Numbered from the stretch's first letter, positions 1 to 8,215 are shown. The stretch is 45,471 nt of DNA from an uncultured Verrucomicrobiota bacterium (GCA_903835555.1 CAILNN010000120.1:1-45471); one strand, 5' to 3'. Translations and numbers: made by a program. The notes: generated by a model from the sequence alone, not told the origin.

Positions 1-115
1 ACATGCTGAACTTCGTCCAGCGTGGCAGAAGCGCTCAAACCGGCGACAAAACCGTTGGGATCGCGCTTGGCGGCTGCTTTCAAAGCGGGATCGTTAAAGG
101 TAATATACTGGCGTT
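1..115 (-). pseudogene. Remnant of an AAA+ ATPase of the AAA_14/DUF4143 type (middle part, cut by window edge)
   Basis: Reading the minus strand from about 110 down to 3 gives an open stretch containing YITFNDPALKAAAKRDPNGF followed shortly by LDEVQH. This matches the segment between the P-loop and Walker B of the AAA_14/DUF4143 ATPase family, whose usual form is Y-V-x-L-D-D-P...DP-x-G-F...LDEVQ. The P-loop (GPRQxGKTT) that should lie just upstream is not found in any minus-strand frame between 115 and 320. The 5' end therefore looks lost. The 3' part lies outside the window. The call comes from recall of the family pattern; the remnant status is inferred from the missing P-loop. Confidence 0.55.
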
Positions 116-250
116 TGCGTGGGCTAAGCTTTTCTGACTGATATTGATTCCGAAGTGTTTGCGGACCACGATTCGAATGCAGTGATTTCTGGACGGCACT
201 ACATCTGCGTCCATACCAGAGAACCGTTGCTTTTTGCAATCCGCGCGTCC

Positions 251-1444
251 GTGAACAATCCTCCCGACCTTCTCTACCTCGGCTTTACCTTCCCCCCTGG
301 AGTCGCCGCCTTGCATCCTGCGGTCAACTCATTCAGTCATGCACACCACGCACGCATGGTCCATGAACTGGAGCGAGACCTCCATGTTCACTCGGTCAAC
401 CTCCTGCCGTTCTTGGCCGAATCGCCGCCGCATGCGGACCCGGCCTCCGGTTTGGACAGTCAACTCACCCTGACTGAAGGCAAGCCCGAACTTTTTCACC
501 AACTCCAGTCGATTTGGCGGTTGCGACGGTTCTACCAAAACACGTACACCCAAACTGGCTACCCGAAGGCTGTTTTCGTCTACAATCTCACCCCTGTTTA
601 CAATCACTTCGTTCGTTGGCTCAGCGCCCAGCCCAATCGGCCCAAAATCATTCTTCACTTGGAGGATAGTCCGCAACTCGGCGGACGTGTTCGTGGATTT
701 AAACGCTTTCGGTATCGCTTGAAGCCGCTCTACTACGCCGATGACGACATGCTCCGCTTCTTCGATGGGTGCGTGGGCTTGAGTCAGAGCGCTGAATCGC
801 ACTTCCAGAGGCGGGGTATTCCTTATCTCTGGTTGCCTGGGGCGAGCGATCCTTTTGAAATAGATCCGTCCGCTCACGAATTCGACTCCCCATCTTCTTC
901 AGCACCCATCCGATTTGGATACTTCGGGTCGCTATCACCCTATGCTGGCGTTCAGATTTTGACGGAAAGTTTCATGGCATCCCAGTCCACCGGGACATTG
1001 GACATTTGTGGGTATGGCAAGCAAGCCGACGAATTGGCACGAGTGGTTCAGAGCGATTCGAGAATCCGTTTCCGTGGGCTTCTGAAGACTCCTGCGGATT
1101 GCCTGCGATTTGGGGCCGAATGCGATGTGCTGGTCAACCCGCGTCCGGCAAGTCACGGCAACGAAAACAACTTTCCCAGCAAAGCCTTTCAGTATGCCAG
1201 TTGTGGACGGGCGATCTTAACCACGCGCCTCGGCGGGGTCGAGTCCGTGTTTGGCAACTCCGCCTACTATCTGGAAACCGCCAACTTGGCCGACAGTCTT
1301 AAGAGCGAACTAGAACGCTTGGCTGAGGTACCCCGCCCGGAACATCGGAAACGGGGCCAAGCCCTTCGACAACGGGTGATTGATGAATATACCTATGAGC
1401 GCTGGGGTGAAAAAGTCTCGGCGTTCATTCGATCATTGATTTGA
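251..1444 (+). CDS. Glycosyltransferase, group 1 (GT4-like, GT-B fold)
   Basis: Likely transfers a sugar from a nucleotide-sugar donor to a cell-surface glycan; the substrate cannot be told. The C-terminal half carries the GT-B Rossmann pattern: a strand-turn RFGYFGSLSPYAGV, then LDICGYG, then IRFRGLL, then a donor-site region with VNPRP...FPSKAFQYASCGRAIL, where the S-K-A-F-Q-Y-A-S-C-G part resembles the GT4 motif around the donor-binding Glu/Lys. About 397 residues from the GTG at 251, a normal length. The frame is open back to a GTG at 155, but homology-like sequence (PDLLYLGFTFPPG) starts right after 251, so 251 is preferred. No clear ribosome site is seen at either start. The gene is isolated, lying between decayed fragments of ATPase and DUF2293 genes, which suggests an accessory locus. 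Confidence 0.75.
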   Translation: MNNPPDLLYLGFTFPPGVAALHPAVNSFSHAHHARMVHELERDLHVHSVNLLPFLAESPPHADPASGLDSQLTLTEGKPELFHQLQSIWRLRRFYQNTYTQTGYPKAVFVYNLTPVYNHFVRWLSAQPNRPKIILHLEDSPQLGGRVRGFKRFRYRLKPLYYADDDMLRFFDGCVGLSQSAESHFQRRGIPYLWLPGASDPFEIDPSAHEFDSPSSSAPIRFGYFGSLSPYAGVQILTESFMASQSTGTLDICGYGKQADELARVVQSDSRIRFRGLLKTPADCLRFGAECDVLVNPRPASHGNENNFPSKAFQYASCGRAILTTRLGGVESVFGNSAYYLETANLADSLKSELERLAEVPRPEHRKRGQALRQRVIDEYTYERWGEKVSAFIRSLI

Positions 1445-1822
1445 AGTCGATCGCCTTCTGTCAAACATTGAATTTGAAGGTGGAACCGAAACCAAAAGGC
1501 AACCAACCCGGGGACTCTGAGGACATTGTTGTCTTTAGCATTCGTCGGGACACAAAGTACGCCGAATGCGGTCAGGAGTTAGTCGACGGAAATCTTCTCC
1601 GAATGGATGGGGAGCGACCTCTTTGTCTGGACTGTGCCGATCTGGGCCACTTGGAATTCCTACCGTCGGGAAACACCGCGCTAACACGTCGGGCATCAAA
1701 ATATTCGCCACTCCGCGCGGTGGTTGTCCGTTGGTCCCGCACCCGAAATCGATATGAAGGGCGGGGTATCCTGGTCAGTCCCAGCGCGATAGCCCAGGCG
1801 GAAACGGAGTGCCTGGCCGACG
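1441..1822 (+). pseudogene. Truncated DUF2293-type protein (N-terminal domain only)
   Basis: The reading frame that overlaps the glycosyltransferase stop contains, from about 1510, a pattern I recognise from DUF2293-annotated proteins: a CxxC pair (YAECGQEL...PLCLDCADLGHL), then LEFLPSGNTALTRRASKYS, then AVVVRWSRTRNRYEGRGIL and AQAETECLAD. In full-length relatives this is followed by a long Arg/Glu-rich helix and a C-terminal domain. Here the likeness stops near 1822. The frame stays open to 2142 only by chance, because it then runs antisense to an ATPase fragment. The upstream start is unclear (a TTG at 1441 is the only obvious choice). Function is unknown. Confidence 0.5.
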
Positions 1823-1980
1823 ACGAGCAGGAGTCGGCGCGGCACGAACTGCCGGGCAAATGCTTCCGAGCCAGTAAGGGATTGGCGTCGACCACCACTT
1901 TTGACTTCAATCGCCACCGTTGTCTTGCCCGCCTGGAGGACAAAATCAACTTTCTGATTTCGTTCGCGCCAGTAAATCGC
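1810..1980 (-). pseudogene. C-terminal remnant of a DUF4143-type AAA+ ATPase
   Basis: On the minus strand, 1980 down to 1810 encodes IYWRERNQKVDFVLQAGKT, then VAIEVKSGGRRQSL and FARQFVPRRLLLVVG. This is the typical C-terminal nuclease-like fold of DUF4143 ATPases, with the pattern YWRxRNxxVDFV...AIEVKSG...PxRLLLVG. An in-frame stop lies a few codons upstream of the IYWRERN segment, so it cannot be translated as part of a full protein. It is fused end to end with the truncated DUF2293 gene on the opposite strand, with the junction near 1810-1825. It is in the same orientation as the remnant at 1-115, but the fragment order is wrong for one gene split by insertion, so two gene copies are implied. 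Confidence 0.6.
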
Positions 1981-2215
1981 GCCCCTTCATGGACGGGAAT
2001 CTTAAGGCGGTTCGTCCCGAGGCGTTGCCCTTTGCTATCACATTCAGCCCCCGAGGGGCTGGCCGGAGTATATTCCACTTTTGACCGGTTGGTCGGAAGG
2101 GTTTTTACCAAGAAGTCGGCTTTGGCATCAGGTCTGAATTAGTGTAAAAAAAACAGCCAAGTAGGAATCTCCGCGCTCGGAACACTGTCAATCGGTGTAA
2201 GCGCTTGATGGAGAG

Positions 2216-2292
2216 TGGTGCATTCGGCAGGACTTGAACCTGCAACCCTTTGATCCGAAGTCAAATGCTCTATCCAATTGAGCTACGAATGC
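2216..2292 (-). tRNA. tRNA-Arg (anticodon TCG), CCA encoded
   Basis: The minus strand reads GCATTCG-TA-GCTC...GAGC, then an anticodon arm TTTGA-CTTCGGA-TCAAA, then a T arm GCAGG-TTCAAGT-CCTGC, closing with CGAATGC-A-CCA. All four arms pair. The 7-base anticodon loop places TCG at positions 34-36, which reads CGA (Arg). The 3' CCA is genomically encoded (2216-2218). The gene stands alone between the decayed region and a repeat-rich gap. Confidence 0.95.
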
Positions 2293-2634
2293 ATCGCCAA
2301 CCTTTATCTGTGTGGAAGTTCGCTGGGTCTTTGCGTGTCGTAAAATAATTTGTCGGTTATCCCATCGGATTGATTCCGGTGGCTCACGAAGCGTGGCGGG
2401 CACACAGCCTTACCGCTTCCGCCTCGGGTCGGGAAAAGCCCGGGAGCAAACTCCGGCCGCTGTCCACTTCACGGCTGTTTCCAAAGCGCCAGAGGGTTGG
2501 CGCAGTCAAAGACCCGGCGGACATCCCATTGTTGGTCGACTTGGGAAAGGCGTGGGAAAGCGGCGAGACGCCGCTTCCACTCTGTTTCACAGCCTGTGCG
2601 GTGTGCATTGTCCGAGTTGGACAGCAACCATCGA
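2293..2634. repeat. Gene-free gap holding a REP-like hairpin repeat (copy 1)
   Basis: No gene is supported here; small overlapping frames in all directions are spurious. The core at about 2456-2533 is one of three copies in this window of a repeat whose centre is GCGCCAGAGGGTTGGCGC (2486-2503), a 6-bp stem hairpin, followed by a conserved tail that includes GGCGGACATC. The other copies lie at 16808-16890 and 21262-21350. Confidence 0.75.
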
Positions 2635-4347
2635 CTATTCCCCTGTTTGAGGCTGGGGTTCGGGCAATAGGAAGCTGAGAACCAAGCCAATGGCGATGAC
2701 CGAGGTTGCCACCACGGCAGCGGCTGTGGCTACTTGTTCGTAGGTTGAACCGGAAAAGAGGGGGGCGACCACCTTGGTCGTCAGCAATGCCGCCGATGTT
2801 CCGATCATTCGCCCGCCCACGTTGGTGGCAAAGCTCGACCCGGTGCCCCGCAGGTGAACCGGGAAGACCTTGGGCAGGAACTCACCAAAATAACTGAATT
2901 GTGCGGTCGTGGTGAATCCCAAGACCGCGATGGCCCATGGAAACATGTCGGGATTATTCCGGAAAAGGATGTAGTAGGTGATCGGGGCGATGATCAGTCC
3001 AGGAATCTGGAAGAAGCGCAGAATGGTTTTGCGTCCCAACGCGGTGACCACCAAAGCGGCGAGGACAATTCGCCCGACCAAGCCGCCGGTTTCTTGGTAG
3101 AATTGGACGGTGTTGCCTCGGGCCTTGAGGATTTTATCCGGGGCATCCTGCTTGGCACGATTGGCGGCCAGTTGTCCGAGAATTTTTTCCCGGGCCAAAA
3201 CGGCTTTTTTGGCTTCCGGGTTCGCTTGCGTCAGTTCGCCGAGTTTTTTATCGAGGGCGGCGATGGCGTTGGTCAGACCCGCGACCTTTTGCAACGCTGC
3301 GGCCTTTTCATCATCGGCCAGTTTGGGATCATCGACGGACTTCTTGGCAGCCGTCAGCGCCTGACGGGCTTTTGTCCGTTGGCCTGATAGCTCTTTTAGG
3401 CCGGGAACCGTAGTCGTCGCCGATGCGAATGCAGGCAGCGCTTCGTCCAATTGTTGATTGAGTGTTCCAGCCTCAATCAAGAGCGGCTTCAGAGCAGCCC
3501 GCTGTTCCGACAAATCGGGCAGGCCGGGGGCAATCTGAGTAGGAGTCAATTGAAGGGCTCCAAAGGCGACCGCATAGGCACAGGCAGAAAGTCCTGCCGT
3601 GACTAACGTGGTCCGGCGAAGGGCCGGTTCGAACAACGCAGCGATGCTTGGACGTCGCAAGGTTCCCTGACGACGACGTTCCTGCCAGACTTTGGACTCA
3701 GGCGCGAATGGCAGGAGGAGGGCAATCGGTATAGCGGGAAGGAGTCCGGTCATCAGCAAATAGCGCCAGCTCGCGTGACCATTCAGTGGCTCGCCAATGG
3801 ATAGCAGAGGTAGAGTGGCGGCAGATTGCAAAACGAGGCTGTTGGCCTGAGTCACCAGAATACCGCCCAACGAGGCAAACGCTTGGGTGACACCCAAGAC
3901 GATTTCCTTTTGCTTGGCGTCAGGGAACAGCTCAGCCAGCCAGGTGATTGCCGCAATGAACTCGACGCAGACGCCGATGAAGGTGGTTGAGCGGAAGAAA
4001 ATAAATGAGGCCAGGCTGGTGCTTAGCGCGGCGAATACGGGGGACAACGCATAGAGCGCGATACTGCCGGCCAGGACTGTTTTACGACCGATACGGTCGG
4101 TCAACCATCCTCCCAAAAGCCCGAATACGCCCCCGGAAAGGGCCGTTATCCAGAGCATTTTTCCGACCCAATCGCGAACTTCGGGATGGCTGGGCGGTAG
4201 TTGGAGAAGTTCGGCGACCGCAGGGTTGGCAATCAGCGGAAACATCAACAGCTCATAGGTATCGAAGAGAAACCCGATCACCGCGATGACGATGACCACC
4301 CAGGCAGTCAAGGTAAACCGGGATGCCGCAGGGGAGGTTGCATTCAT
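2635..4347 (-). CDS. MFS transporter with a large central helical insert
   Basis: A major facilitator superfamily permease of about 570 residues, longer than the usual 400-450. The start at 4347 (MNATSPAASRFTL) is chosen because the first membrane helix follows directly; an in-frame start 13 codons upstream is less likely. The MFS loop 2-3 signature GGWLTDRIGRKT sits at about residues 79-89, and the second-half counterpart (FPVHLRGTGSSF) near 495-506, a pattern seen in metabolite:H+ and sialate-type symporters. Between TM7 (near residue 265) and TM8 (near 425) lie about 150 hydrophilic, Ala/Lys/Gln-rich residues that read as a helical hairpin or coiled coil. By standard MFS topology this would be in the periplasm. 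The substrate cannot be told. No partner gene is adjacent; the tail is close to a repeat-rich gap. Confidence 0.85.
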   Translation of the reverse strand: MNATSPAASRFTLTAWVVIVIAVIGFLFDTYELLMFPLIANPAVAELLQLPPSHPEVRDWVGKMLWITALSGGVFGLLGGWLTDRIGRKTVLAGSIALYALSPVFAALSTSLASFIFFRSTTFIGVCVEFIAAITWLAELFPDAKQKEIVLGVTQAFASLGGILVTQANSLVLQSAATLPLLSIGEPLNGHASWRYLLMTGLLPAIPIALLLPFAPESKVWQERRRQGTLRRPSIAALFEPALRRTTLVTAGLSACAYAVAFGALQLTPTQIAPGLPDLSEQRAALKPLLIEAGTLNQQLDEALPAFASATTTVPGLKELSGQRTKARQALTAAKKSVDDPKLADDEKAAALQKVAGLTNAIAALDKKLGELTQANPEAKKAVLAREKILGQLAANRAKQDAPDKILKARGNTVQFYQETGGLVGRIVLAALVVTALGRKTILRFFQIPGLIIAPITYYILFRNNPDMFPWAIAVLGFTTTAQFSYFGEFLPKVFPVHLRGTGSSFATNVGGRMIGTSAALLTTKVVAPLFSGSTYEQVATAAAVVATSVIAIGLVLSFLLPEPQPQTGE

Positions 4348-4433
4348 ACGTACGCGTAGCAAATCAGGTCTGACGCGGAAATGCAACCTCGCTTGCAGTG
4401 ATGAGGCGCTTCGTTAATCGCTAAAACTATTTT

Positions 4434-4479
4434 GCGCGGCAGCGTCTTGGACTGCGGTTGTATTCGACGGCTTTTTCTT
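4434..4479. repeat. Short dispersed repeat (GCGCGGCAGCGTCTTGGA type), copy 1
   Basis: The sequence GCGCGGCAGCGTCTTGGA followed by a tract with CTGCGG and a CGGCTTTTT end recurs in near-identical form at 16729-16771. It lies in the gap between dapF and the MFS gene and carries no gene. The two-copy match is seen directly; its wider distribution is not testable here. Confidence 0.6.
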
Positions 4480-4524
4480 AGGGCGTGTTTCCGAAATAGC
4501 TGTAAGCTATTTCGGAAACACGAC
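4479..4524. repeat. Perfect 17-bp stem palindrome downstream of dapF (variant of the MITE-like family)
   Basis: CGTGTTTCCGAAATAGC (4484-4500) and its exact reverse complement (4506-4522) flank a 5-base loop. The hairpin ends three bases past the dapF stop. Its outer edge TTAGGGCGTGTTTCC resembles the ends of the elements at 20407, 36176 and 42110. No T-tract follows on either strand, so it is not a classical intrinsic terminator, although it could still stop or stabilise the dapF transcript. Confidence 0.6.
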
Positions 4525-4525
4525 A

Positions 4526-5338
4526 CTAGAGATCGATGGTGCCGTCAAAAACAAAGGTCGCGGGACCATTCAGTCGAACGTCGCTGAAACCATCTGCTGT
4601 TGTCTTAAACGAGACTTCCAGTTCATCTCCGCCTTGGACTTGGACTCGGACTGGAGACTCAAAATAATGGACACGCGAACTGATCATGGCTGCTGCCGAA
4701 ACTCCGGTTCCACAGGCCAGGGTTTCGCCTTCCACGCCTCTTTCATAGGTCCTGACTCGGATGTGATTGGGGCCAAGAACTTGGGCAAAGTTGACGTTGG
4801 TGCCGCGTGGTTTGAAGTGCTCATGCCAGCGTAACTCGGCTCCCAGTGCCACTACCATCGCTTTATCGGCATCCGGTACGAAAACGACGGCATGCGGGAC
4901 GCCGGTATTGAGTGAATGAACCACTAATTCGCCCTGGCTGGTGCTGACGCGTTCATTTAGACGAAGTCCGTGGGGTGCGGTCAAATTGACGGTGACACGG
5001 TCCCCGGAAAAATCGGCCTGAATCACGCCGGCCACAGTTTGAAATTTAACCGATGGTTGCGTCCAAGACGTTTGGCGCTGGAGGTATCGGGCAAAACAGC
5101 GAGCTCCATTTCCGCACATCTCTGCATCGGAACCGTCGGAATTCCAGAATTGCCAGGCCCAATCGGATGCCGGAGTGGGACTCGGGACCAAGAGCATGAG
5201 CCCATCCGCACCGATGCCAAATTGCCGATGGCAAAGGTGGGCGACCTGTTGCCTCGATAGGTTCAATCGACCATCCCGATTATCTGCCAGGATGAAGTCA
5301 TTCCCGGCACCTGACATTTTTGCGAACTCCAGTTTCAT
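4526..5338 (-). CDS. dapF: Diaminopimelate epimerase
   Basis: Converts LL-diaminopimelate to the meso form, the last step before lysine and the source of meso-DAP for peptidoglycan; cytosolic. The start MKLEFAKMSGAGNDF is the family's normal N-terminus, so 5338 is chosen over the longer open frame to 5500. The two catalytic cysteines are in MCGNGARC (first half) and LACGTGVSAAA (second half), both intact. Also present are GIGADGL near the N-terminus and the TYERGVEGETLACGTG active-site strand. About 270 residues, a typical length. It is divergent from hom (start 5495) across about 156 bases that should hold both promoters. DapF and Hom both draw on aspartate semialdehyde, which makes the pairing metabolically sensible. 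Confidence 0.95.
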   Translation of the reverse strand: MKLEFAKMSGAGNDFILADNRDGRLNLSRQQVAHLCHRQFGIGADGLMLLVPSPTPASDWAWQFWNSDGSDAEMCGNGARCFARYLQRQTSWTQPSVKFQTVAGVIQADFSGDRVTVNLTAPHGLRLNERVSTSQGELVVHSLNTGVPHAVVFVPDADKAMVVALGAELRWHEHFKPRGTNVNFAQVLGPNHIRVRTYERGVEGETLACGTGVSAAAMISSRVHYFESPVRVQVQGGDELEVSFKTTADGFSDVRLNGPATFVFDGTIDL

Positions 5339-5494
5339 TGGGCGGGATAGTAGGAAACGGTCGGGGATCGGCAAGCGGTAGAAGAGAGGACCAAGGGGAC
5401 CAATGAGACCGATGGAGGGAACGATAAAGGGAACAGGGCATTTATTTGGGGATTGTCCCGTGGGATGCAGACTGGCAGGGTTCCCGCTCACTTT

Positions 5495-6820
5495 ATGCAT
5501 TCAGTAAACCTCGGACTTATTGGTGGGGGGACCGTCGGGAGCGGTGTCTGGACGACGCTCCAGCGCAATGGCCCCCTTCTGGGTGCCCGACTCGGGGTTG
5601 AATTTCAGATTTCGAGGGTCGCGGTCAAAAGCCTCGAAAAGGCTCGATTGGTTGAATTTCCCGAGTCCATTGTCACCGATAACTGGCGGAGTGTGGTCGA
5701 GGATCCAGCGGTTCAAGTGGTTCTTGAACTCGTTGGAGGAAAGACAGTTGCCCGAGAGATCGCGATCCGGGCTTTGGAGTTGGGGAAGCCGGTGGTGACA
5801 GCCAACAAGGCGCTGTTATCGGCATTTGGGGAGGAGCTTTTCGCGACGGCGGCCCGCCACGGCACCAATCTCTATTATGAGGCGAGTGTCGCCGGAGGGA
5901 TTCCCATTATCAAGGTCATCCGGGAATCGATGGTAGGGAATCGAATTCTCCAGATAGCGGGCATAGTGAATGGCACCTGCAATTACATTCTCACCCGGAT
6001 GAAACTCGAGGGGGCAGAGTTTTCGACCGTTCTGCGGGATGCCCAACGATTGGGTTATGCCGAGGCCGAGCCATCCCTGGATATCGACGGCCATGATGCG
6101 GCCCATAAGACGGGGATTCTGGCATCGCTGGCGCACGGTTTTTGGGTGCGGCCCGAGACCATCCATACCGAGGGGATACGAGAGGTTACTCCGCTCGACA
6201 TCCAGTTTGCCGACCGATTGGGCTATACCATCAAGCTTTTGGGCATGGTCAAAGAGTTGACCTGGCAAACCGGGGAAAATAGGGGACAAAGGGCCATTCA
6301 GATTGCCGTTTATCCAGCGTTGGTTCCAAACAGGCACGTGTTGGCATCCGTCAATCATGCCTTTAATGCCATCGCCGTCAGTGGCGACGTGGTGGGGGAG
6401 ACTCTTTATTACGGACGGGGGGCGGGGGCGGAACCGACTGCGAGCTCGGTCTTAAGTGACCTTGCCGATGCCGCGCTCGACCTCGTGCACGGCTGCCGAC
6501 GGCGTGTGCCGCCGTTTGTACCCCACGCGCGGGAAGCCAACCTAATTCCGATGGCAGAGGTGGTATCGCGGTACTACGTCCGACTCCTCGTATTGGACCG
6601 ACCGGGCGTTTTCGCTGGGGTGGCCAACATCCTGGCCCGGGCGCATATCGGGATATCATCGATTATCCAACCGGAAGGACATGCCGGCGAGGTTGTGCCG
6701 GTCATCCTGATGATCCATGACGCCACCAATGCCGTGATGCAGAAGGTGTTAATCGAGATTGAGCAGCTACCGATGATCAAATCCAAGCCGGTGATGTTCC
6801 GGGTTGAGCCATTTGAATAA
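5495..6820 (+). CDS. hom: Homoserine dehydrogenase with C-terminal ACT domain
   Basis: Reduces aspartate semialdehyde to homoserine for threonine and methionine synthesis. About 441 residues from ATG 5495, where MHSVNLGLIGGGTVGSG begins with the NAD(P)-binding glycine motif; an ATG at 5453 would add 14 unlikely residues. Other family marks are VTANKALLS, the catalytic-core stretch YEASVAGGIPIIKVIRE, GIVNGTCNYIL and DGHDAAHKTGILA. The last ~70 residues form an ACT domain (YYVRLLVLDRPGVFAGVANI...), which in this family usually gives threonine feedback inhibition. It is followed 39 bases downstream by threonine synthase on the same strand, most likely as one transcript. Confidence 0.95.
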   Translation: MHSVNLGLIGGGTVGSGVWTTLQRNGPLLGARLGVEFQISRVAVKSLEKARLVEFPESIVTDNWRSVVEDPAVQVVLELVGGKTVAREIAIRALELGKPVVTANKALLSAFGEELFATAARHGTNLYYEASVAGGIPIIKVIRESMVGNRILQIAGIVNGTCNYILTRMKLEGAEFSTVLRDAQRLGYAEAEPSLDIDGHDAAHKTGILASLAHGFWVRPETIHTEGIREVTPLDIQFADRLGYTIKLLGMVKELTWQTGENRGQRAIQIAVYPALVPNRHVLASVNHAFNAIAVSGDVVGETLYYGRGAGAEPTASSVLSDLADAALDLVHGCRRRVPPFVPHAREANLIPMAEVVSRYYVRLLVLDRPGVFAGVANILARAHIGISSIIQPEGHAGEVVPVILMIHDATNAVMQKVLIEIEQLPMIKSKPVMFRVEPFE

Positions 6821-6859
6821 ATCGACCGAACGTTTCCACCCCCTATACCGCCTACAGAA

Positions 6860-7939
6860 ATGAACTCGAACGGAACTGATCGCTCATGGCCTGGAGTCAT
6901 CCGACGCTACGCCAAATACCTTCCGGTCACGGAGAGCACTCGCGTCGTTACGCTTATGGAGGGTAACACCCCTCTGATTCCAGTCCCTGGCTTCGTCAAG
7001 GCGATTGGAGGAAACTTCGACCTCCGTCTAAAGTATGAAGCCATGAACCCGACCTGTTCTTTTAAGGACCGGGGCATGACGATGGCGATTACGACAGCGG
7101 TGGCACGTGGAGCAAAGACGGTAGTCTGCGCGAGCACCGGCAATACTAGCGCCAGTGCGGCGGCCTATTCCGCGAGGGCTGGCCTTCGATGTGTGGTCTT
7201 GCTTCCGGAAGGGAAAATTGCCCATGGAAAGTTGTCGCAGGCGCTTCTTTATGGGGCGACGACCGTCAGCGTTCGGGGGAATTTTGATGATGCACTTCGG
7301 ATTGTGCGGGAATTGGGCGAAACTGGGCTGGTTGAAGTCGTCAACAGCATCAATCCAGTCCGAATTGAAGGCCAAAAGACGGCCGCGTTCGAAATCTGCG
7401 ACACGTTGGGCGACGCGCCTGACTTCCATTTCTTACCGGTCGGAAATGCGGGCAATATCACGGCTTATTGGCGTGGGTTTCGGGAATACCAAGCGGAAGG
7501 AATTATCCGGCGTCTGCCACGCATGATGGGTTGGCAGGCTGCGGGAGCCGATCCGATTGTGCAGGGGCACCCGATTCAGCACCCGGAAACGGTGGCAACG
7601 GCGATTCAAATTGGGAACCCGGCGAGTTGGGGTGGAGCGGTGGAAGCCGCGCGGGATTCTGGTGGCCTGATAGGGTCCGTCAGCGACGAAGAGATTCTGT
7701 TTGCCTATAAATTATTGGCGCGAACGGAAGGGATCATGGTGGAGCCTGCGTGCGCGGCCCCATTGGCGGGACTGATTCGATGTGTCCGGGCTGGGGAGAT
7801 TCCCGAGGGCAGTGTGATTAGCGCTACGATGACCGGACACGGGCTGAAGGACCCAGACACGGCGATACGAGTCTCGGGCTTTCAGCCTTTGGTGGTTGCT
7901 GCGACTCGGGAAGCGGTTTTAGCGGTAATGGGTGTCTAG
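6860..7939 (+). CDS. thrC: Threonine synthase
   Basis: PLP enzyme that turns O-phosphohomoserine into threonine. About 359 residues, the length of the shorter bacterial class. The PLP-binding lysine is K69 in PTCSFKDRGM; the cofactor phosphate loop is GNAGNITAYWRGF; the substrate-side ASTGNTSAS stretch is present. Near the C-terminus, ATMTGHGLKDPD is the typical closing motif. It follows hom with a short gap. Homoserine kinase (thrB) is not in the window and must be elsewhere. Confidence 0.95.
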   Translation: MNSNGTDRSWPGVIRRYAKYLPVTESTRVVTLMEGNTPLIPVPGFVKAIGGNFDLRLKYEAMNPTCSFKDRGMTMAITTAVARGAKTVVCASTGNTSASAAAYSARAGLRCVVLLPEGKIAHGKLSQALLYGATTVSVRGNFDDALRIVRELGETGLVEVVNSINPVRIEGQKTAAFEICDTLGDAPDFHFLPVGNAGNITAYWRGFREYQAEGIIRRLPRMMGWQAAGADPIVQGHPIQHPETVATAIQIGNPASWGGAVEAARDSGGLIGSVSDEEILFAYKLLARTEGIMVEPACAAPLAGLIRCVRAGEIPEGSVISATMTGHGLKDPDTAIRVSGFQPLVVAATREAVLAVMGV

Positions 7940-8215
7940 GTCGATCTCATTTGGCCCCGTCAGGGCAATAAACCATCGCACAACGAGTGGCAGCATCACC
8001 TCTGCGCAACCCCTTCGGGGTTGAATGAATCTACCAACCACCACCCAGGGTAGGCCCGCAGACGGGCCAACCTTGGGCTTTGATTCACAACCCCCTTGGG
8101 GTTGACGGAGAAAACCTGGCAGGAATCGAGAGGAATTGATCGGTTCTTCCGGGATTACCTTGACCCCCTAGGCGGACGTCCCCCAATTTGCGGAGGTACT
8201 AAGTAAGCACGCTCC
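7940..8215. repeat. Triple-hairpin repeat region between thrC and mreB
   Basis: No gene. Three strong hairpins follow one another: CAACCCCTTCGGGGTTG (8007-8023); a longer one at 8044-8077 whose inner stem is GGCCCG-CAGA-CGGGCC (8053-8068) with outer CCCAGGGT/ACCTTGGG arms; and CAACCCCCTTGGGGTTG (8088-8104). Together they could end the hom-thrC transcript, but the two near-identical outer hairpins look like parts of a genome repeat. A GGAGGT lies at 8192-8197, about 18 bases before the mreB ATG, too far for a standard ribosome site. The mreB promoter is presumably in the last 110 bases. Confidence 0.7.

Noticed and set aside
329..877. 182-codon minus-strand frame
   Set aside because: It is antisense to the glycosyltransferase gene, and its translation has no recognisable motif.
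1572..2111. 179-codon minus-strand frame with VVVDANPLLA resembling a PIN-domain start
   Set aside because: The likeness is a wrong-frame reading of the DUF4143 ATPase remnant; the frame encoding YWRERN and AIEVKSG is far more convincing.
2312..2678. Overlapping small frames next to the tRNA
   Set aside because: They cross the REP-like hairpin repeat, have no family likeness and overlap one another on both strands.
4484..4522. Intrinsic terminator after dapF
   Set aside because: The stem is perfect but no T-tract follows on either strand; it is listed as a repeat-derived palindrome instead.
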